A stretch of DNA of 6,400 bases, taken from Acetobacteraceae bacterium (lineage in GTDB: Bacteria > Pseudomonadota > Alphaproteobacteria > Acetobacterales > Acetobacteraceae). Position 1 is the first letter of the stretch. Every line of letters starts with the position of its first letter. The notes beneath the pieces were generated by a model that was given only the letters and a program-made list of their open reading frames with translations, had not been told where the DNA came from and made no database searches. Both the position numbers and the translations under genes were made by a program. The DNA lies in NCBI GenBank assembly GCA_019689515.1, contig JADGHI010000235.1, positions 1-6,400 on the forward strand. Reading direction: 5' to 3'. Positions 1 through 5,836 of this stretch are shown here, piece by piece.

Positions 1-114
1 GATATAGATGGTATTCTTTACATACCGTTTAAGGACGACGTTTCGGATGCAAGAATATTACTCGCTAAAGAACTTAACGCGAAGGGCTACAAGATCGATG
101 TATCGCAATTATGA
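1..114 (+). CDS. 3' end of an AT-rich gene, possibly a TIR-like nucleotide-binding protein (partial, runs off left edge)
   Basis: Frame 1 is open from the first base to a TGA at 112-114 and encodes 37 residues, beginning DIDGILYIPF and ending GYKIDVSQL. The pattern is a hydrophobic strand (GILYIPF), an amphipathic helix (ARILLAKELNAKG) and a short strand (YKIDVSQL). From memory, this resembles the C-terminal end of TIR-like predicted nucleotide-binding proteins (Cap12/PF10137 type), which often finish with a '..GxxYIp...LAkELkaaGydiDlnkl' pattern. That assignment is a tentative inference from a short tail. The codons (ata, aga, tta, aaa) and about 38% GC are quite unlike the rest of the window, which suggests horizontal transfer. 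A shorter overlapping frame at 8-193 was judged non-coding. The reading frame is fairly secure; the family is not. Confidence 0.5.
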   Translation, partial: DIDGILYIPFKDDVSDARILLAKELNAKGYKIDVSQL

Positions 115-211
115 AATAGATAAATCCGCATCATCCGGCGAATTTGGTGGCGCGCCAACAGAGCCTCAGCTGTGGAGTAATGTCACCAGGTGATCCGCGC
201 ACGTGGCTGTG

Positions 212-242
212 TTGCGGTCCGCGCGATCGCCTGACCTATATG
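212..242 (+). promoter_or_regulatory. Candidate promoter of the first Bug gene
   Basis: TTGCGG (212-217) is followed after 19 bases by TATATG (237-242), which lies 54 bases before the ATG. The spacing is longer than ideal and the -35 match is poor. In its favour, the intact paralogue has a very similar CCTATA box 51 bases before its ATG (TATAGT at 1390-1395), so the box seems to be kept in both copies. Weak evidence overall. Confidence 0.25.
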
Positions 243-250
243 CCGCCCCA

Positions 251-274
251 GCCCGGCCGATGAACGAGCCGGGC
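251..274 (+). other. Short leader hairpin before the first Bug gene
   Basis: GCCCGGC (251-257) and GCCGGGC (268-274) form a perfect 7-bp inverted repeat around a 10-base loop. It lies just upstream of the Shine-Dalgarno at 281-285 and could influence translation initiation. In DNA this GC-rich such repeats also arise by chance. Confidence 0.3.
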
Positions 275-290
275 GTACTGGGAGGCACAC

Positions 291-1294
291 ATGAATCGTG
301 GACGCTCAGGCCACCGCCCCTACGGGCGGCGAGAGGTGCTTGCGCTCGCCTCAGGAGGTCTGGGAACGGCGGTGACCGCCGCCCGCGCCGCGCCGGGCGA
401 ATGGCCGTCGCAGCCGGTGCGCTACATCAACCTCTTCCCGCCCGGCGGCGCGACCGACGTCATGTCGCGCATCTACTGCGCCAAGATGAGCGAGATCGCG
501 GAGCAGCAATTCGTCGTCGAGAACCGCGCCGGCGCCGCCGGCACCGTCGGCCAGGCGGCGATCGCCAAGGCGCCGCCGGACGGCTACACGGTCGGCCTCG
601 GCAGCATCGCGTCGCTCGCCATCGCGCCCTCGCTCTATCCCTCGCTCCCCTACGATCCGGCGCGTGACTTCACCTATGTCTCGGGCATCTGAAGCTGCCC
701 AACATGCTGATCGCCAACCCGGACTTCCCGGTGCGCAGCGTGCCGGGGATGATCGAGTACCTGCGGGCCAATCCGCGGCGCTACAGCTACGGCTCGGGCG
801 GCTCCGGCACCTCGCCCCACCTCTCGATGGAGCTGCTGAAGCAGCGGACCGGCGTGGAGATCCAGCACGTGCCCTACCGCGGCGGCGCGCCGGCGATGGT
901 GGACCTGCTCGCCGGGCGGATCCAGGTGATGTTCGACAACATCCCGACCGCGCTCGCCGCCGCGCGCGAGGGCAAGGTACGCGCCCTCGCGGTGACGAGC
1001 GCGGAGCGCAGCCCCGCCGCGCCGGACGTCCCGGCCATGGCCGAATTCCTGCCGGGCTTCGAGATCACCTCCTGGGGCGGCCTCGTCGGTCCGCCGGGCC
1101 TGCCGGCGGGCATGGTGCAGCGGATGAACGCCTTCACCCTGCGGGCGCTTGCGGACCGGCATCTGATCGAGGTGTTCCAGCACAACGCCGCGACGACCTG
1201 GCCCACCACGCCCGCCGGGTTCGCCACCTTCCGCGCCGAGCAGGAGGCGATGTTCGCGCGGCTCATCCGCGTCGCTGGCGCGCACGTGGACTGA
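291..1294 (+). pseudogene. Bug/TctC-family tripartite tricarboxylate transporter receptor, frameshifted
   Basis: This is a periplasmic solute-binding protein of the Bug family, which captures small organic anions for TTT-type transporters. The ATG at 291 follows GGAGG (281-285) with a 5-base spacer. Residues 1-33 form a Tat-like signal peptide (GRREVLALAS, then AARA before mature APGEWP). The frame is intact through DFTYVSGI, then stops at TGA 690-692. The correct sequence resumes at 692 in another frame (KLPNMLIANPDFPVRSVP) and runs to TGA 1292-1294. The intact paralogue reads DFTYIGGMFQIPNLLI at this point, so restoring one G near 691 (ATC TGG AAG) gives a continuous protein of 334 residues with the same local length. 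Both halves keep family motifs: PPGGATD, VVENRAGAAGTVG, PPDGYT, HVPYRGGAPAMVDLLAGRIQVMFDN and TSAERSPAAPDVP. The damage is a single lesion, so it is either recent or a sequencing error. Confidence 0.85.
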
Positions 1295-1317
1295 CCGGCC
1301 CGGCCGAATGCCCCGGC

Positions 1318-1351
1318 TCCCGCCGGCCCGACGAGCCCGGGGCCGGCGGGA
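1318..1351 (+). terminator. Strong GC hairpin between the tandem Bug genes (terminator-like)
   Basis: TCCCGCCGGCCC (1318-1329) and GGGCCGGCGGGA (1340-1351) form a perfect 12-bp inverted repeat with a 10-base loop, starting 24 bases after the stop of the first Bug gene. There is no T-tract after the stem, so it is not a canonical intrinsic terminator. It could slow transcription, support Rho-dependent ending, or protect an mRNA 3' end. The arms are seen directly; the role is inferred. Confidence 0.4.
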
Positions 1352-1389
1352 CGCCGAGAAAGCACCGCCGTCCTCGCCTGGTTCCCGCC

Positions 1390-1395
1390 TATAGT
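1390..1395 (+). promoter_or_regulatory. Candidate -10 box of the intact Bug gene
   Basis: TATAGT matches five of six bases of the sigma-70 -10 consensus and stands out in very GC-rich DNA, 46-51 bases before the ATG at 1441. I see no good -35 box at 16-18 bases. The same CCTATA motif lies at nearly the same distance before the first Bug gene, which supports a shared inherited leader. Confidence 0.3.
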
Positions 1396-1440
1396 GCCTT
1401 CCGCACCGGCGGAGACACGGCCGGGCATCAGGGAGGAACG

Positions 1441-2475
1441 ATGATGGACGATTCGACGGGGACCGGATTCGGAGTCCGGACACCGCGGCGCGCGGCCCTG
1501 GGCATGGCCGCGGCCGGCGCTGCGGCGGCGCTCGCCGCGCCGGGCGTGGCGCGGGCCCAGGTGGCACGCGGCGCCGCAGACTGGCCGACCCAGACGGTGC
1601 GCTACATCAACGTGTACGCCCCCGGCGGCACCACCGACATCATGGGCCGCATCTGGTGCGCGAAGATGTCGGAACTGACCGGCCACCAGTTCCTCGTGGA
1701 CGTGCGCGCGGGCGCGGCCGGCACGGTCGGATCCACGGCGATCGCCCGCTCTGCGCCGGACGGGCTGACGATCGGCCTCGGCTCGATCGCGCCGCTCGCC
1801 GTCGCGCCCTCGCTCTATCCGAGCCTCGCCTTCGATCCGGCGCGGGACTTCACCTACATCGGCGGGATGTTCCAGATTCCCAACCTGCTGATCGTCAACA
1901 ACGACCTGCCCGCACGCAGCGTGCCGGAGCTGATCGAGCTGCTGAAGCGCAACCCGGGACGCTACGTGTTCGGCTCCGGCGGCACCGGCACGACGGTCCA
2001 CCTCTCGGGCGAGATGTTCAAGCAGATGGCCGGGGTGGACATGATCCACGCGCCCTACCGGGGCGAGGCGCTGGCGATCACCGACATGATCGGCGGCCGG
2101 GTTCACATGGTTTTCGCCAACATCCCGAGCGCGATCGCGCAGGTCCGCCAGGGTGCCGCGCGCCCGCTCGCGGTCACGGGCGCGCAACGCAGTCCCGTGG
2201 CGCCGGAGGTGCCGACCATGGCGGAGTTCCTGCCGGGCTTCGACATCACCTCCTGGGGCTGCGTCATCGCCCCCGCGGGCATCCCAGCTCCGATGCTTGA
2301 GCGCATGACGGCGCTCTCTGACCGCGCGCTCGACGATCGCGAGCTGATGAGCAAGTTCCACGAGAGCGGCGCCACGCCGTGGAAGATCGCGCCCGACGCG
2401 CTCAAGGCCTACCGGGCGGAACAGGAGGCGCTGTTCGCCCGGGTGATCCGCACCGCCGGAGTGCGAATGGAATAG
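1441..2475 (+). CDS. Bug/TctC-family tripartite tricarboxylate transporter substrate-binding protein (intact)
   Basis: This is a periplasmic receptor of 344 residues, a usual length for the Bug family, that would bind an organic acid or similar small ligand. Residues 1-39 form a Tat-like leader with RR at 16-17 (RTPRRAALGM), a long Ala-rich hydrophobic stretch and an ARA|Q cleavage site near residue 39. The mature part carries family hallmarks in order: APGGTTDIMGR, FLVDVRAGAAGTVG, SAPDGLTIGLGS, PARDFTYIGG, HAPYRGEALAITDMIGGRVHMVFAN and VTGAQRSPVAPEVPTMAEF. It is roughly 60% identical by eye to the broken copy upstream, so the pair arose by tandem duplication. GGAGG (1432-1436) lies 4 bases before ATG 1441 and 7 before a second ATG at 1444, so either could be used. 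The frame is open far upstream, but only as non-coding shadow. No TctA or TctB membrane gene is in the window. The ligand cannot be told from sequence. Confidence 0.92.
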   Translation: MMDDSTGTGFGVRTPRRAALGMAAAGAAAALAAPGVARAQVARGAADWPTQTVRYINVYAPGGTTDIMGRIWCAKMSELTGHQFLVDVRAGAAGTVGSTAIARSAPDGLTIGLGSIAPLAVAPSLYPSLAFDPARDFTYIGGMFQIPNLLIVNNDLPARSVPELIELLKRNPGRYVFGSGGTGTTVHLSGEMFKQMAGVDMIHAPYRGEALAITDMIGGRVHMVFANIPSAIAQVRQGAARPLAVTGAQRSPVAPEVPTMAEFLPGFDITSWGCVIAPAGIPAPMLERMTALSDRALDDRELMSKFHESGATPWKIAPDALKAYRAEQEALFARVIRTAGVRME

Positions 2476-2477
2476 GC

Positions 2478-2514
2478 ACGCGGAGGGCAGGGCATGTCCC
2501 CGCCCCTCCCCGCC
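2478..2514. terminator. Possible bidirectional terminator between convergent genes
   Basis: The intact Bug gene (+) and the dioxygenase gene (-) end only 39 bases apart. The gap contains an imperfect inverted repeat in which GCGGAGGG and an inner GGG face CCC and CCCCTCCCCGC around a CATG centre. A folded hairpin could end transcripts from both sides. No T-tract is present and the stem has bulges, so this is weakly supported. Confidence 0.25.
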
Positions 2515-3405
2515 TCACACCGGTCGCTCGCCCTTGATGGTCACGCGGTTGCCGTAGCGCGTGTGCGGCCAGTAGTCCCACATGGCGCGGTGCTGGGTGC
2601 AGCGGTTGTCCCAGAAGGCGATGGAGTTGGCGCGCCAGCGGAAGCGGCACTGGAACAGCGGGTGCTCCGCCAGGTCGAAGAGGTAGCGCAGGATGGCATC
2701 GCTCTCGTCGCGCGGGATGCCGTTGATCCGCACGGTGAAGCCGCGGTTGACGTAGAGTGCCTTCTTGCCGGTGACGGGATGGGTGCGGATCACCGGGTGT
2801 TCCGCGCGCGGATAGGTCGGCTTGTCGGCCACGCCCTGGTCGGCATAGAGGCCGCGATAGACATGCTCGCCGTCATGGACCGCAGTCAGGCCCTCCAGAT
2901 AGGTCTTCATGCGGTCCGACAGCGCCTCGTAGGCGGCGTACATGCTGGCGAACAGCGTGTCGCCGCCGGAGGGCGGGACCTGCTTCAGGTACAGGATCGA
3001 GCCCATCGGCGGCTCGGGATCGCAGGAGACGTCGCTGTGCCAGCCCTCGCCGTTGGCGCGCGAGGAATTCTTCTCGGTCTTGATGATCATGAGCTCGGGA
3101 TGGCCCGGCTCGTGCGGCGCGGCGGGGTGGATGTGCAGCTCGCCGAACTGGCGCCCGAAGGCGAGGTGCTGCTCCGGCGTCAGGTGCTGGTCGCGGAAGA
3201 AGATCACGAGGTTCTCGGCGAGCGCGCGATGGATCTCGTCCATCTGCCGGTTGCTCGGGTTCGCGAGGTCCACGCCGCCGATCTCGGCGCCGATGATCGG
3301 GGTGAGCTTCTCGACCGTGATGGTTTCGTAGGGCGTGCCTTCCGGTGCGAGGTGCTTGTAGCGGGGCCCGGCATTGCCGCGCATCGTGGAGCTAGCGGCG
3401 GACAT
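2515..3405 (-). CDS. TauD/TfdA-family Fe(II)/2-oxoglutarate-dependent dioxygenase
   Basis: This cytoplasmic enzyme of 296 residues would use O2 and 2-oxoglutarate to hydroxylate a small substrate. In the family this often releases sulfite or breaks an ether. The Fe(II) triad is complete: H123 and D125 in GWHSD, and H272 in NRCTQHRAMWDY. R283, eleven residues after H272, is placed to bind 2-oxoglutarate, and R287 matches TauD R270. Other family marks are IIGAEIGGVDL (37-47), FRDQHLTPEQH, FGELHIHP (87-94), PPSGGDT (144-150) and ALYVNRGFTVRI. It is close to E. coli TauD across its length, but the taurine contacts Tyr73 and Asn95 appear to be Ala96 and Gly119, so taurine itself is doubtful. I chose ATG 3405 because GGGAG lies 6 bases upstream; a longer start at 3450 would run into the Bug gene. 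It is the last gene of the - strand unit, 22 bases after the Bug stop. Confidence 0.92.
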   Translation of the reverse strand: MSAASSTMRGNAGPRYKHLAPEGTPYETITVEKLTPIIGAEIGGVDLANPSNRQMDEIHRALAENLVIFFRDQHLTPEQHLAFGRQFGELHIHPAAPHEPGHPELMIIKTEKNSSRANGEGWHSDVSCDPEPPMGSILYLKQVPPSGGDTLFASMYAAYEALSDRMKTYLEGLTAVHDGEHVYRGLYADQGVADKPTYPRAEHPVIRTHPVTGKKALYVNRGFTVRINGIPRDESDAILRYLFDLAEHPLFQCRFRWRANSIAFWDNRCTQHRAMWDYWPHTRYGNRVTIKGERPV

Positions 3406-3411
3406 GCGTTT

Positions 3412-3416
3412 CTCCC
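3412..3416 (-). promoter_or_regulatory. Ribosome binding site that fixes the dioxygenase start
   Basis: On the - strand this reads GGGAG (within AGAGGGAG) with a 6-base spacer to the ATG at 3405. It lies wholly in the 22-base gap after the Bug stop codon and favours this start over the in-frame one at 3450 inside the Bug gene. Confidence 0.7.
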
Positions 3417-3427
3417 TCTTTCCGTGG

Positions 3428-4429
3428 TCAGTCGAGCCGGATGCCGGCACGGCGGATGATGCGGCCCCAGCTCTCGATCTCCGCCGCGGTGAATGCGGCG
3501 AATTCGGCAGGTGTGGAAGGAGGTTCGCGCAAACCGCCCAGGGCGTCGAGTCGCGCGCGCACCTCGGGGCTCCCCGTGGCGGTCACGATGTCGGCGTGGA
3601 TCTTCGCCACGATCTCAGGCGGCGTGCCGGCCGGCGCGTAGATGCCGGACCAGGTGGTGAACAGGTAGTCCGGCATGCCGGCCTCGGCACTGGTTGGGAC
3701 GCCGGGCAGCGCGGGGTGGCGCTCGGCCTGCGTCAGCGCCAGCGCATCCACCGCGCCGCGGTCGATCAGCGGCTTGGCTCCCACCACGTCCACCGTCATG
3801 AAGGAGATGCGGCCATTGAGCAGGTCCGGGAAGCCCGCCTGGTTGCCGCGATAGCCGACATGCACGGCGTCGAAGCCCGCCAGCATCCGAAGGAGCTCGG
3901 TCGCCACCCGCGACGGCACGCTGCCCCAGCCGCAATTGTGCCGCCCCGGCTCGCGCCTCAGCCGCGCGACGAAGGCGTCGAGCGTCGGCGTGCCGAGTCC
4001 CTTGTGCGCCATCACCACGAAGGCAGCGTTGAGGTAGCGGGTGACGGCGGCGAAGTCGCGGATGGGGTCGTAGGGCAGGCGCTCGTAGAGCGACGGGTTG
4101 GCCGCATGGGTCATCGCCGAGGTGGCGAGCAGGGTCAGCCCGTCCGGGCGGGCGCGCGCGACCATCTCGCAGGCGAGGACGCCGTTGGCGCCCCCGCGAT
4201 TGTCCACCACCACCGGCTTGCCCCAGCGCCGCGCCAGGCTCTCGCTCATGGCCCGCACGGTGATGTCCACCGAGCTCCCCGCCGGGAGCGAGGTGCCGAT
4301 CGTCACCCGGTCCTCGGGCCAGGAAGCGGCCGCGCCGCCCTGGGCCCGGGCGATGCGCGGGGCGGGTAGCGCCGCGAGCCCGGCCACCGCCCCCACAAGC
4401 AGGGCGCGGCGGCGGGACCGGGTCCGCAT
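3428..4429 (-). CDS. Bug/TctC-family tripartite tricarboxylate transporter substrate-binding protein (third copy, divergent)
   Basis: This is a periplasmic receptor of 333 residues. Residues 1-29 form a signal peptide with a Tat-like twin-arginine start (RSRRRALLVG) and an ARA|Q cleavage site. The mature part has the family pattern: SLPAGSSVDITVRAMSESLA, VVVDNRGGANGVLACEMVA, RPDGLTLLATS, ERLPYDPIRDFAAVT, HVGYRGNQAGFPDLLNGRISFMTVD, TQAERHPALPGVPTSAEAG and APAGTPPEIV. It is much less like the two + strand copies than they are like each other, so it is not part of the recent duplication. ATG 4429 follows AGGAGG (4435-4440 on the - strand) with a 5-base spacer. It starts 12 bases after the racemase stop and is followed after 22 bases by the dioxygenase, which makes co-transcription very likely. 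The ligand is probably the substrate, or a precursor, of those enzymes; that is inference. Confidence 0.92.
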   Translation of the reverse strand: MRTRSRRRALLVGAVAGLAALPAPRIARAQGGAAASWPEDRVTIGTSLPAGSSVDITVRAMSESLARRWGKPVVVDNRGGANGVLACEMVARARPDGLTLLATSAMTHAANPSLYERLPYDPIRDFAAVTRYLNAAFVVMAHKGLGTPTLDAFVARLRREPGRHNCGWGSVPSRVATELLRMLAGFDAVHVGYRGNQAGFPDLLNGRISFMTVDVVGAKPLIDRGAVDALALTQAERHPALPGVPTSAEAGMPDYLFTTWSGIYAPAGTPPEIVAKIHADIVTATGSPEVRARLDALGGLREPPSTPAEFAAFTAAEIESWGRIIRRAGIRLD

Positions 4430-4441
4430 CGCTCCCTCCTC

Positions 4442-5137
4442 CTACTCCGCCGCTTCGGCGAGCGACGCGGGCGAGGCGACGCCCCGCCGTGCTGAAAGCA
4501 CCGCGAGCAGCGCCTGTGCCGCCGCCGCCTGGCAGGGCTCGATCACCGGCACGCCCGCCGCGTCCTCCGCCGCCGCGAGGTGGCCGGCCATGCCGGCGCA
4601 GCCGAGCACCACGACCTCCGCCCCCATCGCCACCAGCTCGCGGGCCGCGGCCTGCAGCCTCTCGCGTGGCGCGACCGGGTCGGTCAGCGTCTCCATATCC
4701 AAATTGAGCGGCACCGAGCCGACGCAGCGCTGCTCCACGCCCATCGCCTGCAGCACGCGGCGCTGGCGGGGGCGCGATGTCTCGAGGAAGGCGACGATGC
4801 CGAACCGCTCGCCGCGGGCCAGCGCCGCGCCCACGGCGCTGCGCATCAGGCCGAGGACGGGCCGGTCGGTGACCATCCGCACCGCCTCCAGCCCGGGGTC
4901 GGAGACGCAACCGATGACGTAGCAATCGGCCGGCTCGCGCGCGACGAAGCTGCAGAGCGGCTCGGCCACGGCGTACCAGTCGCGCCAGGTGGCGATCGCC
5001 GGCGGCCCCTCGGGCAGGCTCGTCACCTCGATGCGCGGCAGGCCGGGGGTGGCGAATCGGGCCATGGCCGCGGCGATTCCCGCGGTGCAGGACGCCGAGG
5101 AATTCGGGTTCACGACCAGGATGCGTTCGGCACTCAT
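4442..5137 (-). CDS. Asp/Glu/hydantoin racemase family protein (HyuE-like)
   Basis: This cytoplasmic, cofactor-independent enzyme belongs to the Asp/Glu racemase superfamily, whose members move a proton at a carbon next to a carbonyl using two cysteines. Both are present: C77 in IGCVSDPGLEAVR and C180 in VVVLGCAGMAGH, almost the spacing known for hydantoin racemase (Cys76 and Cys181). The N-terminal ILVVNPNSS is the usual family opening. I chose ATG 5137 (MSAERILVVNPNSS, 231 residues) because it puts that motif at residues 6-14; ATG 5149 or GTG 5155 would add 4 or 6 residues, and none has a clear ribosome site. It is first in the - strand unit, with the Bug gene 12 bases after its stop. Relatives with other activities include allantoin racemase, maleate isomerase and arylmalonate decarboxylase. 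The two cysteines favour a racemase, but the substrate is unknown. Confidence 0.88.
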   Translation of the reverse strand: MSAERILVVNPNSSASCTAGIAAAMARFATPGLPRIEVTSLPEGPPAIATWRDWYAVAEPLCSFVAREPADCYVIGCVSDPGLEAVRMVTDRPVLGLMRSAVGAALARGERFGIVAFLETSRPRQRRVLQAMGVEQRCVGSVPLNLDMETLTDPVAPRERLQAAARELVAMGAEVVVLGCAGMAGHLAAAEDAAGVPVIEPCQAAAAQALLAVLSARRGVASPASLAEAAE

Positions 5138-5196
5138 AGGCAGGAGCATGCCCACGGCCGCGACGCGACGGCAACCCGCTGGCGCAAAGATGAGGG

Positions 5197-5225
5197 TTGG
5201 ATTCCGCCGTCCCGGCGCCTAGATT
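5197..5225 (+). promoter_or_regulatory. Candidate sigma-70 promoter for the DUF983-UPF0262 pair
   Basis: TTGGAT (5197-5202) and TAGATT (5220-5225) are separated by exactly 17 bases. They match three and four of six consensus bases, with the key TTG and TA..T kept. The implied start near 5232 leaves a leader of about 100 bases. The -10 box overlaps the palindrome at 5224-5238. Confidence 0.35.
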
Positions 5226-5238
5226 GTGCGCCGCACAA
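5224..5238. promoter_or_regulatory. Perfect 15-base palindrome, candidate operator in the divergent intergenic region
   Basis: TTGTGCG-C-CGCACAA has perfect 7-bp arms and a one-base centre. It lies between the divergent racemase and DUF983 genes, 86 bases from one start codon and 97 from the other, and overlaps a possible -10 box. It fits a dimeric repressor or activator: a T-N11-A core (5225 to 5237) is compatible with LysR type, and TTGT..ACAA ends with GntR type. No regulator gene lies in the window. Confidence 0.45.
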
Positions 5239-5335
5239 GAAGCCGGCGCACGCATGGCGTGGAGGCCCGCCCGACCCGGCGGCGTCCCCCTGTTCATCAA
5301 CCTTGCCGTGCCGGAGGGACAGGAAGCCAACAGTC

Positions 5336-5836
5336 ATGCGCTGGGAACCGAATCGCACCGCGCCCGCAACGCCGCCGCATATGCCTCCCTCGTTCCTGCT
5401 CGCGTTGCAGCGCGGCGCTTCCGGCCGCTGCCCGGCCTGCGGCGAGGGCCAGCTCTTCTCGGGCTATCTGCGCCTCGCGCCCGAATGCACCGGGTGCGGA
5501 GCCCCGCTCGCCGCGGTGCGGGCGGACGATGCCCCGCCCTATTTCACCATCTTCCTCACCGGGCACCTGCTGCTACCCTTCGTGTTCTGGGTCGAGCAGG
5601 CCTGGGAACCGCCGATGTGGCTGCACATGGTGGTCTGGCTGCCGCTCTTTGCGGTGATCTGCACCCTCATGCTGCGGCCCGTGAAAGGTGCGGTGGCCGG
5701 CTGGATGATGCGCCTCGGCATCACCGGCACGGAGCACCAGGAAGCGCCGATGATCGCGCCTGTCGCCGCCGCGCCGCCGCGGGCGCTCGCGACCGGTGCC
5801 GCCGGCGGCGGCGTGCAGGACAGGGCGGATGCCTGA
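5336..5836 (+). CDS. DUF983 family membrane protein with two CxxC motifs
   Basis: This is a small inner-membrane protein of 166 residues and unknown function. An N-terminal zinc-ribbon-like part has C32-x2-C35 (GRCPACGEGQLFSGYL) and C51-x2-C54 (ECTGCG), then RADDAPPYF and two hydrophobic segments at about 69-86 and 94-113. The order 'RCPxCGxGxLF ... CxxCG ... DDxPxY ... two TM helices' is the DUF983 signature. The Ala/Pro-rich tail after about residue 133 looks disordered. ATG 5336 is chosen because RWEPNR followed by a proline-rich stretch is a common N-terminus in alphaproteobacterial members; its ribosome site is weak (AGGA some 11 bases upstream), and Met16 (5381) is an alternative. The stop overlaps the next start by 8 bases, implying translational coupling. 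Confidence 0.85.
   Translation: MRWEPNRTAPATPPHMPPSFLLALQRGASGRCPACGEGQLFSGYLRLAPECTGCGAPLAAVRADDAPPYFTIFLTGHLLLPFVFWVEQAWEPPMWLHMVVWLPLFAVICTLMLRPVKGAVAGWMMRLGITGTEHQEAPMIAPVAAAPPRALATGAAGGGVQDRADA

Larger units (their letters stand above)
115..290. other. Intergenic junction between AT-rich and GC-rich DNA, with leader of the first Bug gene
   Basis: These 176 bases lie between the AT-rich gene end and the first receptor gene. Composition moves from AT-rich (to about 150) to GC-rich. I see no tRNA, integrase site or obvious direct repeat at the junction. The right part holds a candidate promoter (212-242), a 7-bp hairpin (251-274) and a Shine-Dalgarno GGAGG at 281-285. Confidence 0.5.
237..2475 (+). 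repeat. Tandem gene duplication (two Bug receptor units)
   Basis: Two head-to-tail units, about 237-1294 and 1390-2475, share a CCTATA box, a GCCGGGC run and a GGGAGG ribosome site before the ATG, followed by proteins that align end to end without large gaps. The match has diverged (about 60% at protein level by eye), so the duplication is old. Only the first unit is broken. Confidence 0.6.

Noticed and set aside
8..193. Small + strand frame of 61 codons across the AT-rich edge
   Set aside because: It overlaps the more plausible frame ending at 114, has no ribosome site in view, and its product has no recognisable pattern and runs across the composition boundary.
687..706. Programmed ribosomal frameshift in the first Bug gene
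   Set aside because: No slippery heptamer or nearby stimulatory structure is seen. A single missing G restores the exact length of the paralogue, so a deletion or read error is simpler.
704..1294. Second half of the broken Bug gene as an independent gene
   Set aside because: It starts in the middle of the fold, has no signal peptide or ribosome site, and continues the alignment of the upstream fragment.
874..2361. Long - strand reading frame (495 codons) opposite the two Bug genes
   Set aside because: The translation is Arg/Ala/Gly/His-rich low-complexity with no family motif, typical antisense of GC-rich genes. It spans two real genes and the gap between them.
2494..3459. + strand frame of 321 codons opposite the dioxygenase
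   Set aside because: The antisense translation lacks motifs, while the - strand carries all catalytic residues of the TauD family and a good ribosome site.
3615..5330. Very long - strand frame (571 codons) over the racemase and Bug genes
   Set aside because: It is a frame-shifted shadow of two well-supported genes. Its product is an Arg/Gly/Ala-rich string with no recognisable domain.
4580..5335. Long upstream extension of the DUF983 frame
   Set aside because: The extension is antisense to the racemase and crosses the intergenic region. DUF983 proteins are short and begin near the CxxC motif.
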